A program made the translations under genes and the position numbers. A stretch of DNA of 64,000 nt from Streptomyces kaniharaensis (GTDB lineage: Bacteria; Actinomycetota; Actinomycetes; Streptomycetales; Streptomycetaceae): contig NZ_WBOF01000001.1 of NCBI RefSeq assembly GCF_009569385.1, forward strand, positions 4,627,501-4,691,500, read 5' to 3'. Under the pieces are notes generated by a model. It made no database searches, had not been told where the DNA came from, and saw nothing but the letters and a program-made list of their open reading frames with translations. Each line of letters starts with the position of its first letter. Within the stretch, counting starts at the first letter, position 1. Shown here one piece after another: positions 55,099-63,792 of the stretch.

Positions 55099-55356
55099 AT
55101 GCTGAAGGAACACACCCTCCTCATGACCGTGGCTCTCCCAAGGGGAGCGACGATGCAGCATGCCCTCGACAAGCTCGGTCTGTCAGCTGAGGAGATCGAT
55201 CAGGAGTACGGCCTGGTTTCCCTGGACCCGAGCCGGGGACTCTACGTCCTGCTAGTGGCGGAGTCCGCCGCCGCCCGCATCAGAGATCACGGGCAGTCTG
55301 GCGAGTACTCTGGGCCCTTCGCGAACCCCAAGATCGAGCCGTTCGGGCCCGTCTAA
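55099..55356 (+). CDS. Small protein paired with S8 protease
   Basis: The 85-aa product (MLKEHTLLMTVALPRGATMQHALDKLGLSAEEIDQ, then YGLVSLDPSRGLYVLLVAESAAARI) has a beta-alpha-beta pattern of the size of protease propeptides and inhibitors. It begins 13 bases after the protease stop and so is co-transcribed. It may inhibit, fold or present substrate to the protease. No family is recognised. Confidence 0.72.
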   Translation: MLKEHTLLMTVALPRGATMQHALDKLGLSAEEIDQEYGLVSLDPSRGLYVLLVAESAAARIRDHGQSGEYSGPFANPKIEPFGPV

Positions 55357-55411
55357 CGTACTCCGGGGTCCCGACCGGTCCGTTCGGCCGGAACCCCCGG
55401 GCTTTACGGCT

Positions 55412-55660
55412 CAGGCTGTTTGCTCGCTCGCTTCGGATGCTGGCCGTGCGGGAGGTTTCGCATCCGGGGCAGCGCGAGTGCTGCTGCGATTGTCGTGCTC
55501 TTCGAGCTGGATCTGGGCCAGGAGATCGATCCTGGCGGTGTCGAGCCGGTGGTTCTACTGTCCACGCGGCTGGCGCCGATCCCGATGCCCGAAGATCCCC
55601 TTCCACGGACTCTGTGCGGCCTCGACACGGAATCCGCAGGTCAGGAGCCTTTTTAGGGCT
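55412..55660 (-). pseudogene. Reverse-strand ORF remnant
   Basis: Read on the minus strand, one frame gives KRLLTCGFRVEAAQSPWKGI then, after a single in-frame TAG, NHRLDTARIDLLAQIQLEEH and a Pro/Ala/Glu-rich end SEASEQTA before TGA. The residue mix looks coding and other frames do not, so this is probably a decayed gene of the mobile region. The family is not recognised. Confidence 0.4.
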
Positions 55661-55677
55661 CCGGAGCAGACGTTCCC

Positions 55678-55756
55678 TGCCGGTGTCCCAGGCGTTCGAC
55701 AAGCAACCTCGACCAACACCCCTTATACGGCTTGTCGAACGCCTGGGACACCGGCA
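55678..55756. repeat. Perfect 27-bp inverted repeat with 25-base spacer
   Basis: The left arm at 55678-55704 (TGCCGGTGTCCCAGGCGTTC...) and right arm at 55730-55756 are exact reverse complements. The spacer is 55705-55729. No T-run follows, so it is not a typical terminator. It could be a recombination or transposase site, or a structured RNA element. Confidence 0.9.
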
Positions 55757-55915
55757 ACGTTCCCGCGCCATACGCTCGCCTTGGTGCCGACCAGCAGGAC
55801 GCGGGATGCTGGCCGTACGGCCCGGAAGCATCGTCCCGCCGGACAGGGCATTCTTCTAGCCGAAATGACGCCGACCCTCGTACCGTGAGGACCAGGAAGA
55901 GGGAGAGGTGAAACG

Positions 55916-56464
55916 ATGACCATCGAGTCGCCGGAGCGGCTTGACCTCCACCAGAAGGGCCAGGAGCCGAAGGCACTGACCCTGGTGGCTGCGGAGGATG
56001 CAGTCCACTTCGCCGAGAACGTGGTGGTGCGCCTCTGGGACGCCCTGTCGGACGCCGACCGCGAGCGCGCCCGCCCGGTTCGGGACGCCGTCAAGGTGAT
56101 CCTTATCGTTCACGTTTCCCAGGATCCGGAGCACGAGCACTGGGTACAAGAAAGCGTGCGCGGGCTGCTGGAGCCGCGGATCTCGCACCAGGCTGACCGG
56201 TGGTGGAAGCAGGTCCTCGGCGCCACCATTCTCGCGCACGCCAAGATCGAGGCTTCCGCCGAGGTCGAGGCTTCCGCCGAGGCCGCGAAGCGGCGCATCC
56301 TGGAGAGCACCGAGAAGGCTCGGGCCGGTGGTGTCAGCGCGACCGCGGTTCTGCGGGAGATGCGGGGCCAAGACCGTCAGCTGAGCAAGCGGTACGTGCA
56401 GGCCGAGGAGACCAAGGCTAGTCGGGAGCGCCAGGAGGAGTTCCGCAAGGCGGTTGGCCTGTGA
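55916..56464 (+). CDS. Helical partner of PIN toxin (putative antitoxin)
   Basis: The 182-aa protein is almost entirely helical. An N-terminal region (ALTLVAAEDAVHFAENVVVRLWDALSDADRERARPVRDAV) is followed by a charged coiled-coil segment (HAKIEASAEVEASAEAAKRRILESTEKA) and KRYVQAEETKASRERQEEF. It overlaps the PIN gene by 4 bases (GTGA), so the two are translationally coupled in the antitoxin-first order. It is about twice the length of usual VapB antitoxins, and no DNA-binding domain is obvious. Confidence 0.75.
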   Translation: MTIESPERLDLHQKGQEPKALTLVAAEDAVHFAENVVVRLWDALSDADRERARPVRDAVKVILIVHVSQDPEHEHWVQESVRGLLEPRISHQADRWWKQVLGATILAHAKIEASAEVEASAEAAKRRILESTEKARAGGVSATAVLREMRGQDRQLSKRYVQAEETKASRERQEEFRKAVGL

Positions 56465-56898
56465 CTGAGCGCCCTTTTCTGCTGGACGCATCCGCCGTGC
56501 TCGCCTGGGCGTACGACGAGATCGGCGGTAAGGACATCGGTGATCTTCTCTCCCGGTCGGTGATCACCGATGTGAACCTGGCCGAGGTCATCAGCACTGC
56601 TATGCGCCTGGAAATCCGCAACCCTGAGCAGCTGGCCGAGGATCTGGTGGCGGCCGGCTTGGAGGTGATCCCGGCGCAGTTCGCGCCGGTCCGGCTGGCC
56701 GAGCTAGTACGACTGCCCAAGATCCACTTCACCGGTGACAACGGCGAGCCTCAGAGGGCGGAACTCTCACTCGGCGACGCCATCTGCATCGCCACGGGTG
56801 AACAGCTCGGTGAGGCGGTCGTCATCACCGGCGAACGTGGCTGGAAGGAGTTCCACGACCGGGGGGATCTGCGTGTAGTTATCCAGCTCTTCCGCTGA
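56461..56898 (+). CDS. PIN-domain ribonuclease (VapC-like toxin)
   Basis: The 145-aa protein has the PIN acidic residues D9 (FLLDASAVLAWAYDE), E42 (NLAEVISTA) and D106 (ELSLGDAICIATGEQ). In the fourth position the usual Asp is Glu (E125, VITGERGWKEF). PIN toxins cleave tRNA, rRNA or mRNA. GTG 56461 overlaps the partner stop. Its place in a mobile region fits a toxin-antitoxin addiction module. Confidence 0.88.
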   Translation: MTERPFLLDASAVLAWAYDEIGGKDIGDLLSRSVITDVNLAEVISTAMRLEIRNPEQLAEDLVAAGLEVIPAQFAPVRLAELVRLPKIHFTGDNGEPQRAELSLGDAICIATGEQLGEAVVITGERGWKEFHDRGDLRVVIQLFR

Positions 56899-56980
56899 TC
56901 ACACACCGACAGCCCTTCCTCGTCAGCCCGGCACACTGGCGTATCCGAGGTCAGTTACCGCTATAGGGTCCGCGACTGCA

Positions 56981-57062
56981 TGCGCATCGCATCCTGCGGG
57001 AACGTCGAGAGTCGAGGCTGATGCGCACTGGCTGTGTCCGCTGTCAGTGCGCACTACGCCTC
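56981..57062 (+). promoter_or_regulatory. Candidate left-end TnsB-type binding repeats
   Basis: Three related sites read inward on the plus strand: ATGCGCATCGCATCC (56981), ATGCGCACTGGCTGT (57022) and GTGCGCACTACGCCT (57048). They share ATGCGCA-type cores with the repeats at 63734-63792 near the other end of the transposition genes and are in the opposite orientation, as transposon ends require. The third overlaps the 3' end of the TniQ gene. Confidence 0.55.
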
Positions 57063-59653
57063 CCTGGCTGCGGTTCGCCAGTAACTGTCTGTGATGAGTG
57101 GCGGTCGAGCAGAAGTAGCAGGAGCTCGGCTTCTGCGAGGAGCTCACGGCCGGGAGCGGTGGCCGCGAGCGGGCTGGTTCTCCATGTGATCACGGGGAAT
57201 CCTGTCGTCTTCTCGATGGCGTTGATCTGGTAGCGCAGGACGCTGTCGCGCAGCCCCAGTGCTTTGGCTGCCGCCGCAACGTGTGGCTGTCCGGGGAGTT
57301 GGATCAGATGGCGGAGTCGTTGAACGCAGTTCGGGGTGCGGTTGACGGCTGCCATGGTCGGCGAGAGCTGGATGTCGAGCGGTGCGAAAGGGTTGGAGTG
57401 CAGCCCCGGGGTGTTCCGGGGGATTTCGTACTTCTTGATCAGCTTGATGACTGGGTTCTTGTGGAGACCGAGCTCGCGTGCGATGTCTGGGGCGCTTCGG
57501 CCCTTGATGCGGTACTCGGTTTCGAGCCAGTCACGGTCGATAGTGCGTTCGAAGACACCGTTGGGACGACGCTGCGGGGTCGAAATTCCTGCTTCTCGGA
57601 GGGCTTGGCTGACCGTGCTGCCACTGCAGCCCGCGAGTCGGCCTATCTGAGCTGTCGTCATCTTCTGCTTGATGTAGCGATCGTGTAGCTGGTCGGGAGC
57701 GAGCGGGCCGACTCTCGGGACGCCCTTGCCTCTGGTGCGGCCGGTGGGTCGGCGGGCCGGCTTGGGTGAGGGCGTGATGGTGATGCCGAGGCTTTCGCAG
57801 TAGAGCCTGAAGTGGGTCGTGGTGAGACCGAGCTCTCGGACCAGGAGGGCTTCAGAGAAGCCCGCTGCCGCAAGGTGGGACGCAAGACCGTGATCGATGT
57901 TGTCGCTGTCGAATCCCGGCCAGGTGTCGACGGTGGCCCAGTCGTCCGGGGGTTCCCAGCGGACCGGCTCGTCGATCCCGAATCGCTCCAGATTGGCCTC
58001 GGCTTGGTCATGGAGGAAGTCTTTCAACGGTCGAGGCATGTGTAGCCGGAATCGGTGATGAGTCGTGATCTTGTCCTGGACGGATTCCGGAGAAGAGCCG
58101 AGGAGGAGGTCAAGAAGATGCCATCGGATGAGCCTCGTTCGGGCGGGCTCGGAGTCCCAACCGAGCTTGGTGGAGATGGTGTTGAGGGCTGGGAGGTCGA
58201 GTCGGATGGTGTCCTCTCGGAAGAGCCTGCGGCGGCGGGCGTAGTCGATGGGAGCCCCCTGTTCGTCAATCGCCCAAGCCAGTTGAGCGATCACGGAAGC
58301 CAGCACGTCCTGGGGGTAGGAGTCCAGCATCCTGCGCGCCTTGGCGTTGGGCTTGTGGTCCAGGAGCGCGGTGGCGGGGCCATAGTCCAGGCGGGTGCCG
58401 GGAAGCATGAGCAGGGTGCTGGCGGCTCGTCGGAACCTGTCAGCTGACCGGCCATTGGCCAGGGCGGGTGTAAGGAGGCGCATGGTCCAGGACGGCCAGA
58501 GCTTGTCGGGCAGCGAGGCAGCCCGCCGACGGATCTGGTCTTGGGTGAGGCTTCTCCAGTAGGGACGGGGTGCGGCAGTGCCGTAACGCACTCGTGCGAT
58601 GAGGGTCAGGTCGGCATCGAGGCGAGCCAGGGCGTATCCGGAGAGGTGCGGGCTGGCTCGTCTCCAGGCGGTGGCGCGAGAGCTCGGACTGGAGCCGTCC
58701 TGAGCGGTGCTCAACTGGTCGCTGGTCTTGAGGATCCATTCGAACAGCTTCGGGTCGGCCGGTGTGGGACGTGGGTCGGCCAGGCGGGCCAGCGCCGTCC
58801 CGATGGCGATGCTGCGGACGTCGGTGGCGTCCTGGGCGTGAGTCTGGATCGGCATTGCGCCACCGGTCTCCTCCAGCACCTGGTGGACGACCCGCGGTGC
58901 TGAGCCGAGGTCGGTAGCAAGACCGGCAAGGGATCGCCAGCCCAGGGAGTACATGTCGTGCAACTGCGTTCGCGCCGAACCCGGTTGGGAGAAGCGGTCC
59001 TGGAGCAGAGCATCGACGTGCTGCTGAGCCTGAAGGACCAGGCCGGATGCCGGCAGAATTTGGGCAGGTGACTGGGCGAGCGAGAATCCGCAGGCGACGA
59101 GGACTCGGCGGCATCCTTCGGTGCGGTGCCGGCCTCGGGTGCAGTGCGCCGGTTTCGAGGGGCCGCCGACGCGGGTTCCCTGCGCGCGGACGAACTGCTC
59201 GCAGGCGGGGCATCGCTCCAGCAAGAGACGGCGGTGCCGCAGGCAGGCGAACGACCAAGGCTGGCGCCAGGCCAGCAGCCACCGGCCGCGGGTGTCGTCC
59301 AGGCAGGCCGGGCAGAACCGGCTGTGGGTGCCGTAGTACCGCCAGGTCGGAGGACGATTCATGCCGTCCTGGCCTGACTTGAAGGTGACCGTCAGCCCTT
59401 CATAGGGTTCCAACGTCATCGCGGCGAGCTCCTGTGGGCTCAGCCCGGTCACCTGGCTCAGGATCTCGCGTTCACTTCCGCTCAGGCGTTCGGTCATGCG
59501 TGAGGGGCGGGACCCCCGGAGCCCAACGAAGGCCATGAAGACGTGGGTGGTCACCCTCAGCCGCCGTGCGTATGCCTCCAGCCAACTGTCCAGTGCTTCT
59601 CCGGGCAGAGGAGGCACCCAGATCGGGATCCGCTGGTCGGTCCACTCCTTCAT
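57044..59653 (-). CDS. TniQ family target-selection protein
   Basis: The 869-aa protein begins with the TniQ domain (VPPLPGEALDSWLEAYARRLRV). A zinc-finger follows: C114/C117 (FCPACLDD), C137/H140 (FACLRHR) and C148/C151 (RCPACEQ). A long central region follows, and the C-terminal 250 residues contain at least two helix-turn-helix units (TTAQIGRLAGCSGSTVSQALREAG; SAPDIARELGLHKNPVIKLIKKYEIP). The extra HTHs suggest sequence-specific target recognition, as in TnsD. ATG 59653 follows AAGGAAG and overlaps the ATPase gene end by 4 bases. Confidence 0.9.
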   Translation of the reverse strand: MKEWTDQRIPIWVPPLPGEALDSWLEAYARRLRVTTHVFMAFVGLRGSRPSRMTERLSGSEREILSQVTGLSPQELAAMTLEPYEGLTVTFKSGQDGMNRPPTWRYYGTHSRFCPACLDDTRGRWLLAWRQPWSFACLRHRRLLLERCPACEQFVRAQGTRVGGPSKPAHCTRGRHRTEGCRRVLVACGFSLAQSPAQILPASGLVLQAQQHVDALLQDRFSQPGSARTQLHDMYSLGWRSLAGLATDLGSAPRVVHQVLEETGGAMPIQTHAQDATDVRSIAIGTALARLADPRPTPADPKLFEWILKTSDQLSTAQDGSSPSSRATAWRRASPHLSGYALARLDADLTLIARVRYGTAAPRPYWRSLTQDQIRRRAASLPDKLWPSWTMRLLTPALANGRSADRFRRAASTLLMLPGTRLDYGPATALLDHKPNAKARRMLDSYPQDVLASVIAQLAWAIDEQGAPIDYARRRRLFREDTIRLDLPALNTISTKLGWDSEPARTRLIRWHLLDLLLGSSPESVQDKITTHHRFRLHMPRPLKDFLHDQAEANLERFGIDEPVRWEPPDDWATVDTWPGFDSDNIDHGLASHLAAAGFSEALLVRELGLTTTHFRLYCESLGITITPSPKPARRPTGRTRGKGVPRVGPLAPDQLHDRYIKQKMTTAQIGRLAGCSGSTVSQALREAGISTPQRRPNGVFERTIDRDWLETEYRIKGRSAPDIARELGLHKNPVIKLIKKYEIPRNTPGLHSNPFAPLDIQLSPTMAAVNRTPNCVQRLRHLIQLPGQPHVAAAAKALGLRDSVLRYQINAIEKTTGFPVITWRTSPLAATAPGRELLAEAELLLLLLDRHSSQTVTGEPQPGRRSAH

Positions 59654-60786
59654 GCCGACTTCCTTCGACGCTGCGGCTTCGGCGCCGGGTGTGTGGTCAG
59701 AAGACCGGCTTCGATTGCTGCCTGGAGTTCCTTGCGGGCCTCCTCGGCAGCGGCGTCGTTCTTGACCTGGTTCATCAGGTCTATGTCGAGGCGCTCGCGA
59801 CCGGATCGGATCGCGCGCAGGCAACCGCGGTTGATGAGTGCCATGAGTGAGGCAAAGTGTCCGGTGGAGCGGGCGTAGAGGTAGTCCGACAGGTCCCGGG
59901 CGAGCATCCCCGGGTACTTATCGGTCAGGACGAGCTTCTGCTCGATCGTCTTGAGCAGGGTCTGCCACTCAGTTCGCCCCTGATCGTGTTCGATCTGGAA
60001 GGGCGCCAGGGTCAGTGGGGTGGTGCGGCGCCCGAACTGGGCGAGCTCCGTCTGCTGGCCGGAGAATCCTTCACGCAGCACACCGCGATGTTGGACGCCG
60101 ACGCCGACGTAAATCAGGGTGACGGGGAAGACGTTCGCCAGGTACTTCAACTGGTTGGCCATGCGGACCGAGTTGGAGTTCACCCCGGCGAGGAAGTGGA
60201 TATCGTCGATGACGATCGCGGAGGTCCTCATGGACAGCACGGCGTCAACGGCCCGTTCGGCCAGTGTGTCGGCGTCTCCGGTGACAGGCAGGCCGTAAAA
60301 GCGGCAGATTGCCGCGTTCAGCCCCCGGATCCGGGTGTTGCCGCTCAGCGCGATGTAGATGATGGGGACTCTGCGGTGTCCGCTGGGTGTGGTCTCCCCA
60401 CGCAGGGCCACTTGTTTGCGGAACAGAGCACGTCCGTAGGCCCGAACCGCCGTGCTCTTGCCGAGCCCCGGATAGGCGTCCACCAGGGCCGCCGGCTTGG
60501 TCTTGTCGCCGTCCTGCCGGTTCGACTCGACGATCTCCGCCAATCCATCGTGAAGGGAGAGGAGTTGGGGTGTTTCGATAGGGCCGATGTTGGCGTGCCA
60601 TACCTCCCGGCCGTCGTTGTGCACCAGCAGCTCCCGGGGTGACAGGTCGGCGAGCTGGGCACGGGTGAGCTGCTCGGGCTGGATGCGGTCCGGTCCGTTG
60701 ACCTCCTGCAGCCAGCCCGCCAACCGGGTGGGGGTGTACTGGCGGTCATCGCCCTCGAACGGCTCGATGCCAGCCTCCGTGCTCAA
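59650..60786 (-). CDS. TnsC/TniB-like AAA ATPase
   Basis: The 378-aa AAA+ protein has Walker A at about 104-112 (AYPGLGKST) and Walker B at about 191-198 (IVIDDIHF), with sensor region VTLIYVGVGVQ. It should couple the target protein TniQ to the transposase and regulate insertion. ATG at 60786; the end overlaps the TniQ start by 4 bases and its own start overlaps the transposase stop by 4, so the genes are co-translated. Confidence 0.92.
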   Translation of the reverse strand: MSTEAGIEPFEGDDRQYTPTRLAGWLQEVNGPDRIQPEQLTRAQLADLSPRELLVHNDGREVWHANIGPIETPQLLSLHDGLAEIVESNRQDGDKTKPAALVDAYPGLGKSTAVRAYGRALFRKQVALRGETTPSGHRRVPIIYIALSGNTRIRGLNAAICRFYGLPVTGDADTLAERAVDAVLSMRTSAIVIDDIHFLAGVNSNSVRMANQLKYLANVFPVTLIYVGVGVQHRGVLREGFSGQQTELAQFGRRTTPLTLAPFQIEHDQGRTEWQTLLKTIEQKLVLTDKYPGMLARDLSDYLYARSTGHFASLMALINRGCLRAIRSGRERLDIDLMNQVKNDAAAEEARKELQAAIEAGLLTTHPAPKPQRRRKSA

Positions 60787-62954
60787 CGGATGTCCCAGAC
60801 GTCGGCGTAGTAGTCGTCCTCATCGATCTGGGCGGCGCCGTCGCCGGGGAGGGCAGCGTCGCACTCCCCGTCCTCGTCGTCGTCCCCGCCCAGATCCGCG
60901 TCGCCCGGCGCGACCAGGTGCAACTCCGGCGCGGTTTGCTGGTCTCTGCTCTCCACCGGGGCGTTCAGGGCAGCCAGGCGGCGCACAGAAGGAAGGTCGG
61001 CGACGGCGTCGGCCGGGGCGTCCTCAGTGACCAGATGCAGGCGTTCCTGCGAAAGTCGCACCGCCATCCGCCGCTCGGTGCGGTCTGCGGTCAGCCCCGT
61101 GCCCCAGCGTTCCAGCAACTCGATCAGGGCGCGCTTGGTGTCCGGGAACCGGTGTGTCTTGGCCGCGATTCGCCGCGCGTACTTCAACGCCTCCAGGCTG
61201 GCCGGCCCGTTCAAGGCCGGGGCGTGTTCCCAGTCCAGCCGATGCCATAGGTGCGGGGCTTTCGGGTCCTGGAAGTAGATCTTCCTGATGTCGGCGCGGT
61301 CCACCCCGACCGGCCACTTGCCGGCATGCTCGCCGCGGTGCGCGCTGATCTGGTTGCGGTAGTCGTTGAGCCCCGGGCCGTTGTAGCGCAGCCCGTTGAC
61401 TTCCACCCCGTAGCGGTGGATGGGGCACCACTCCTCCTCCAGGAACTCGAACGCGAGCCCCGGCCGGGACGGGATCCGCAACGGTCCCGCCCTGGTCACC
61501 CCGTGTTCGAACATCTCCAGCGGGCTCAGCTTCAGACCCGGGACCTCCGGGATCGTCAGCCCTCGGTGGACCCGCCTGTGATAGATCAGCGTGATCCACT
61601 CGCGGATGATCGCCTCCAGCTCGTCCAGGAAGAAGTACGCCTCCTCCTCGACCTTCTCCCCCCGACTGTGCACGTCCGGGCCCTTGTAGCCGGGCAGTGC
61701 CGCCAGCAGGCCCTGGTTGAGCGTTTTGAACCACCGCTCCACCGGCTTGTCGGTGGGCGTATACGGACGCGCCGGCTGCAGAGAGATGTCGAGTTTCGCG
61801 CAGACGCTCGCGATGTGGTTCGAGACGTAGACCTTGCCGTGGTCGTAGATGATCGTCTCCGCGGCGACAGGCGGCAGCAGCGGTTGGCCGTGGGCGTCCA
61901 CCAGCTTTTCAGCGTCCAACACCACGGTGGATGGGACGCCGCAGTACGGAAGCGGCTCGCCCCGGTCGTCCGGCACTTCGCGGGGGCGGATCGTCTCGAA
62001 CAGGACGCCGGCCACATCCGTCGACTTCGTCGACACCGGTGTCAGCCGCAGTCCGGTGATCACCTTGCTGTAGAGGTCCATGGCGATGGTGAGCTCGCAC
62101 CGCACCCACCTGCAGGTCACCGGCTCCATCGCGAAGACGTCCAGGCTGTTGGTGTCCAGCACGACGTACTCACCAGGACGCGTCGCGCGCAGCCTGCCGT
62201 AGACCCCCTGCGGGCTGTTCGCGATCGACCGCTTGCCCTTCGTGCTTCCCTCGAACGCGTTCGTCCCTCGGCCCAGCTCGCGCAGCAGGGCATAGCCGGT
62301 TGACTGCTTCGGGATCCGCACCGCATCGCGACCGTACTCCTTGGCCAGACGCTCCTCGATCTCCATCAGCACCAGACCCCGCACCGGGCGGCTGGACTTC
62401 TCGTATCCCTTGATCACCGATCGCGCCATCTCCACCCAGCGCGGATCCGCCCGGTCCAGGACGCCTCGGGCCTGACGCTTGCTCACCAACCCCGCCGGGC
62501 CGGCTTCCTCGACCTTGGATACCCAACGGCGCACCGTCGCCGGGTCGACTCCCAGCTCTGCGGCCTTCGCCCGGTACCGGTGCATCAACGGCACCCCCGG
62601 GGCGTAGTCCGGCCGCGGCTCGCCTTCCAACGCCAGTTCGGCAGAACCCAACTGATAACCGCAGCGGACCTCCTGGACATGCCGGAACCGGACAGTGAGC
62701 GCATCGTCCTCAGCGCCGCTGAGACCACTCAGCAGCACTGCGGCCGCCGGCTCTGCAGGCGGAGCCTCCACCAGGAACTCAGTCGAGGGATCGGCCAGCA
62801 GTACCGAGAGGTCGACCTGCCGCCACGAGGGGCGGCCGTGGGCCGACGACTGCTGCAGCAGGACCCGGCGGCCCTCGATCTCCGCGATGGTGAACTGCTC
62901 GCCGTCGTAGGTCAACGGCAGCCCCGGTCGAAGAGTCGTCGTCCACGTACTCAC
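60783..62954 (-). CDS. TnsB/TniA-like DDE transposase
   Basis: The 723-aa protein has an N-terminal DNA-binding part with an HTH (RAKAAELGVDPATVRRWVSKVEEAG). The retroviral-integrase fold follows with D267 (YVVLDTNSLDVF), D371 (IIYDHGKVYVSNH) and E406 (TDKPVERWFKTLNQ). A Mu-type C-terminal beta barrel follows (YGVEVNGLRYNGPGL), and the tail is acidic (DLGGDDDEDGECD, DEDDYYADVWDIR), a likely contact for the ATPase. GTG 62954 overlaps the TnsA-like gene end. Confidence 0.93.
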   Translation of the reverse strand: MSTWTTTLRPGLPLTYDGEQFTIAEIEGRRVLLQQSSAHGRPSWRQVDLSVLLADPSTEFLVEAPPAEPAAAVLLSGLSGAEDDALTVRFRHVQEVRCGYQLGSAELALEGEPRPDYAPGVPLMHRYRAKAAELGVDPATVRRWVSKVEEAGPAGLVSKRQARGVLDRADPRWVEMARSVIKGYEKSSRPVRGLVLMEIEERLAKEYGRDAVRIPKQSTGYALLRELGRGTNAFEGSTKGKRSIANSPQGVYGRLRATRPGEYVVLDTNSLDVFAMEPVTCRWVRCELTIAMDLYSKVITGLRLTPVSTKSTDVAGVLFETIRPREVPDDRGEPLPYCGVPSTVVLDAEKLVDAHGQPLLPPVAAETIIYDHGKVYVSNHIASVCAKLDISLQPARPYTPTDKPVERWFKTLNQGLLAALPGYKGPDVHSRGEKVEEEAYFFLDELEAIIREWITLIYHRRVHRGLTIPEVPGLKLSPLEMFEHGVTRAGPLRIPSRPGLAFEFLEEEWCPIHRYGVEVNGLRYNGPGLNDYRNQISAHRGEHAGKWPVGVDRADIRKIYFQDPKAPHLWHRLDWEHAPALNGPASLEALKYARRIAAKTHRFPDTKRALIELLERWGTGLTADRTERRMAVRLSQERLHLVTEDAPADAVADLPSVRRLAALNAPVESRDQQTAPELHLVAPGDADLGGDDDEDGECDAALPGDGAAQIDEDDYYADVWDIR

Positions 62955-63703
62955 GCGGACCTCCGCAGAACCCAGTCGCCGCTCAGGGGGCGGGACAGAT
63001 CAGTAGTCAGGCGACCGGACCACACCAGTGCCAACAGTGCAGGACGCGCCTCGTGATCCGGCCGTCCGGCCGCCAGCCGACGCTCGGCGACCCCGAGCCG
63101 GTCTCCGTCCCGCACGCACTCCCATGCGCGCTCGATGTCGGCCTCCGGGACCAGCCCTGGACGGCGGTAGGCCGCGAGGAATCGGACGTTCTCCAGCAGC
63201 ACCCGATCCGCTCCGGACCAGATCTCGTACTCCCAGCCGTGCCGCCCGACCAGTTCACCCGGCCAGGCCAAGGCTTCCGCGATCTTCGGATCTGCGGCCC
63301 GGTCAGCAGGTTTGACGTTCACCACCCGCACCACGCCCGAGTCCATGACCAGCAGGAAGTCGGGCACGTGCCGACGTACCCGGCCACCGACCCGGGCCGT
63401 CAGATGGCAAGGCTGGGCGTAGATTCCACGCACTGCAGGATCCATGTCGGCCAGGAGAAGTCGCGCGAGCTCCAGACGGCTCTCATAGACCACTGGGCCG
63501 GCCATCGTCGCCGATGCGTAGCGCCCCGAGTAGTGCGTCTGGCCATGGACGGAGCGGAACTTCCTCCACGGCACAGACCAGGTGAAATCCGCTAACCGCA
63601 GGTCTCCGAAAGGGACCTTCCGCACCGATGCGTCGTCGTACCGGATCGACGCGATCGGCTGTTCGTACTTCCCGCGGACTCGGGCTGGACTCTGAACGAT
63701 CAT
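62951..63703 (-). CDS. TnsA-like endonuclease
   Basis: The 250-aa protein has the restriction-endonuclease-like core of TnsA. YESRLELARLL supplies E74/E78, RHVPDFLLVM supplies D115, and RVVNVKPAD supplies K131; the spacing is close to that of Tn7 TnsA (E63, D114, K132). It should nick the 5' ends of the element for cut-and-paste movement. ATG 63703 is chosen (AAGG upstream). The longer reading frame to 63796 would run through the terminal repeats. This gene sits nearest the right end, as tnsA does in Tn7. Confidence 0.88.
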   Translation of the reverse strand: MIVQSPARVRGKYEQPIASIRYDDASVRKVPFGDLRLADFTWSVPWRKFRSVHGQTHYSGRYASATMAGPVVYESRLELARLLLADMDPAVRGIYAQPCHLTARVGGRVRRHVPDFLLVMDSGVVRVVNVKPADRAADPKIAEALAWPGELVGRHGWEYEIWSGADRVLLENVRFLAAYRRPGLVPEADIERAWECVRDGDRLGVAERRLAAGRPDHEARPALLALVWSGRLTTDLSRPLSGDWVLRRSA

Positions 63704-63733
63704 AGGAGGGACCTTAGTTACCGTCCGGAGTCG

Positions 63734-63792
63734 ATGCGCAGCGAATCCTGGAATTGCGTATTCACTGCGCATCTCACGTATCCATTGCGCAT
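63734..63792 (-). promoter_or_regulatory. Candidate right-end TnsB-type binding repeats
   Basis: On the minus strand, reading inward, ATGCGCAATGGATACG (from 63792) and ATGCGCAGTGAATACG (from 63772) are 20 bases apart. A third core, ATGCGCAGCGAATCC at 63734, lies on the plus strand in inverted orientation. They match the left-side set. They also overlap the presumed promoter of the transposition operon, which would give autoregulation by the transposase. Confidence 0.6.

Larger units (their letters stand above)
55357..55915. other. 559-base gap with decayed gene and inverted repeat
   Basis: No intact gene is seen. It contains a reverse-strand ORF remnant (55412-55660) and a perfect 27-bp inverted repeat at 55678-55756. 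The last 100 bases must include the promoter of the PIN-partner operon. Confidence 0.55.

Noticed and set aside
55723..56094. Minus-strand ORF across the PIN-partner start
   Set aside because: It is a shadow of the partner gene; the plus-strand gene is coupled to a clear PIN gene.
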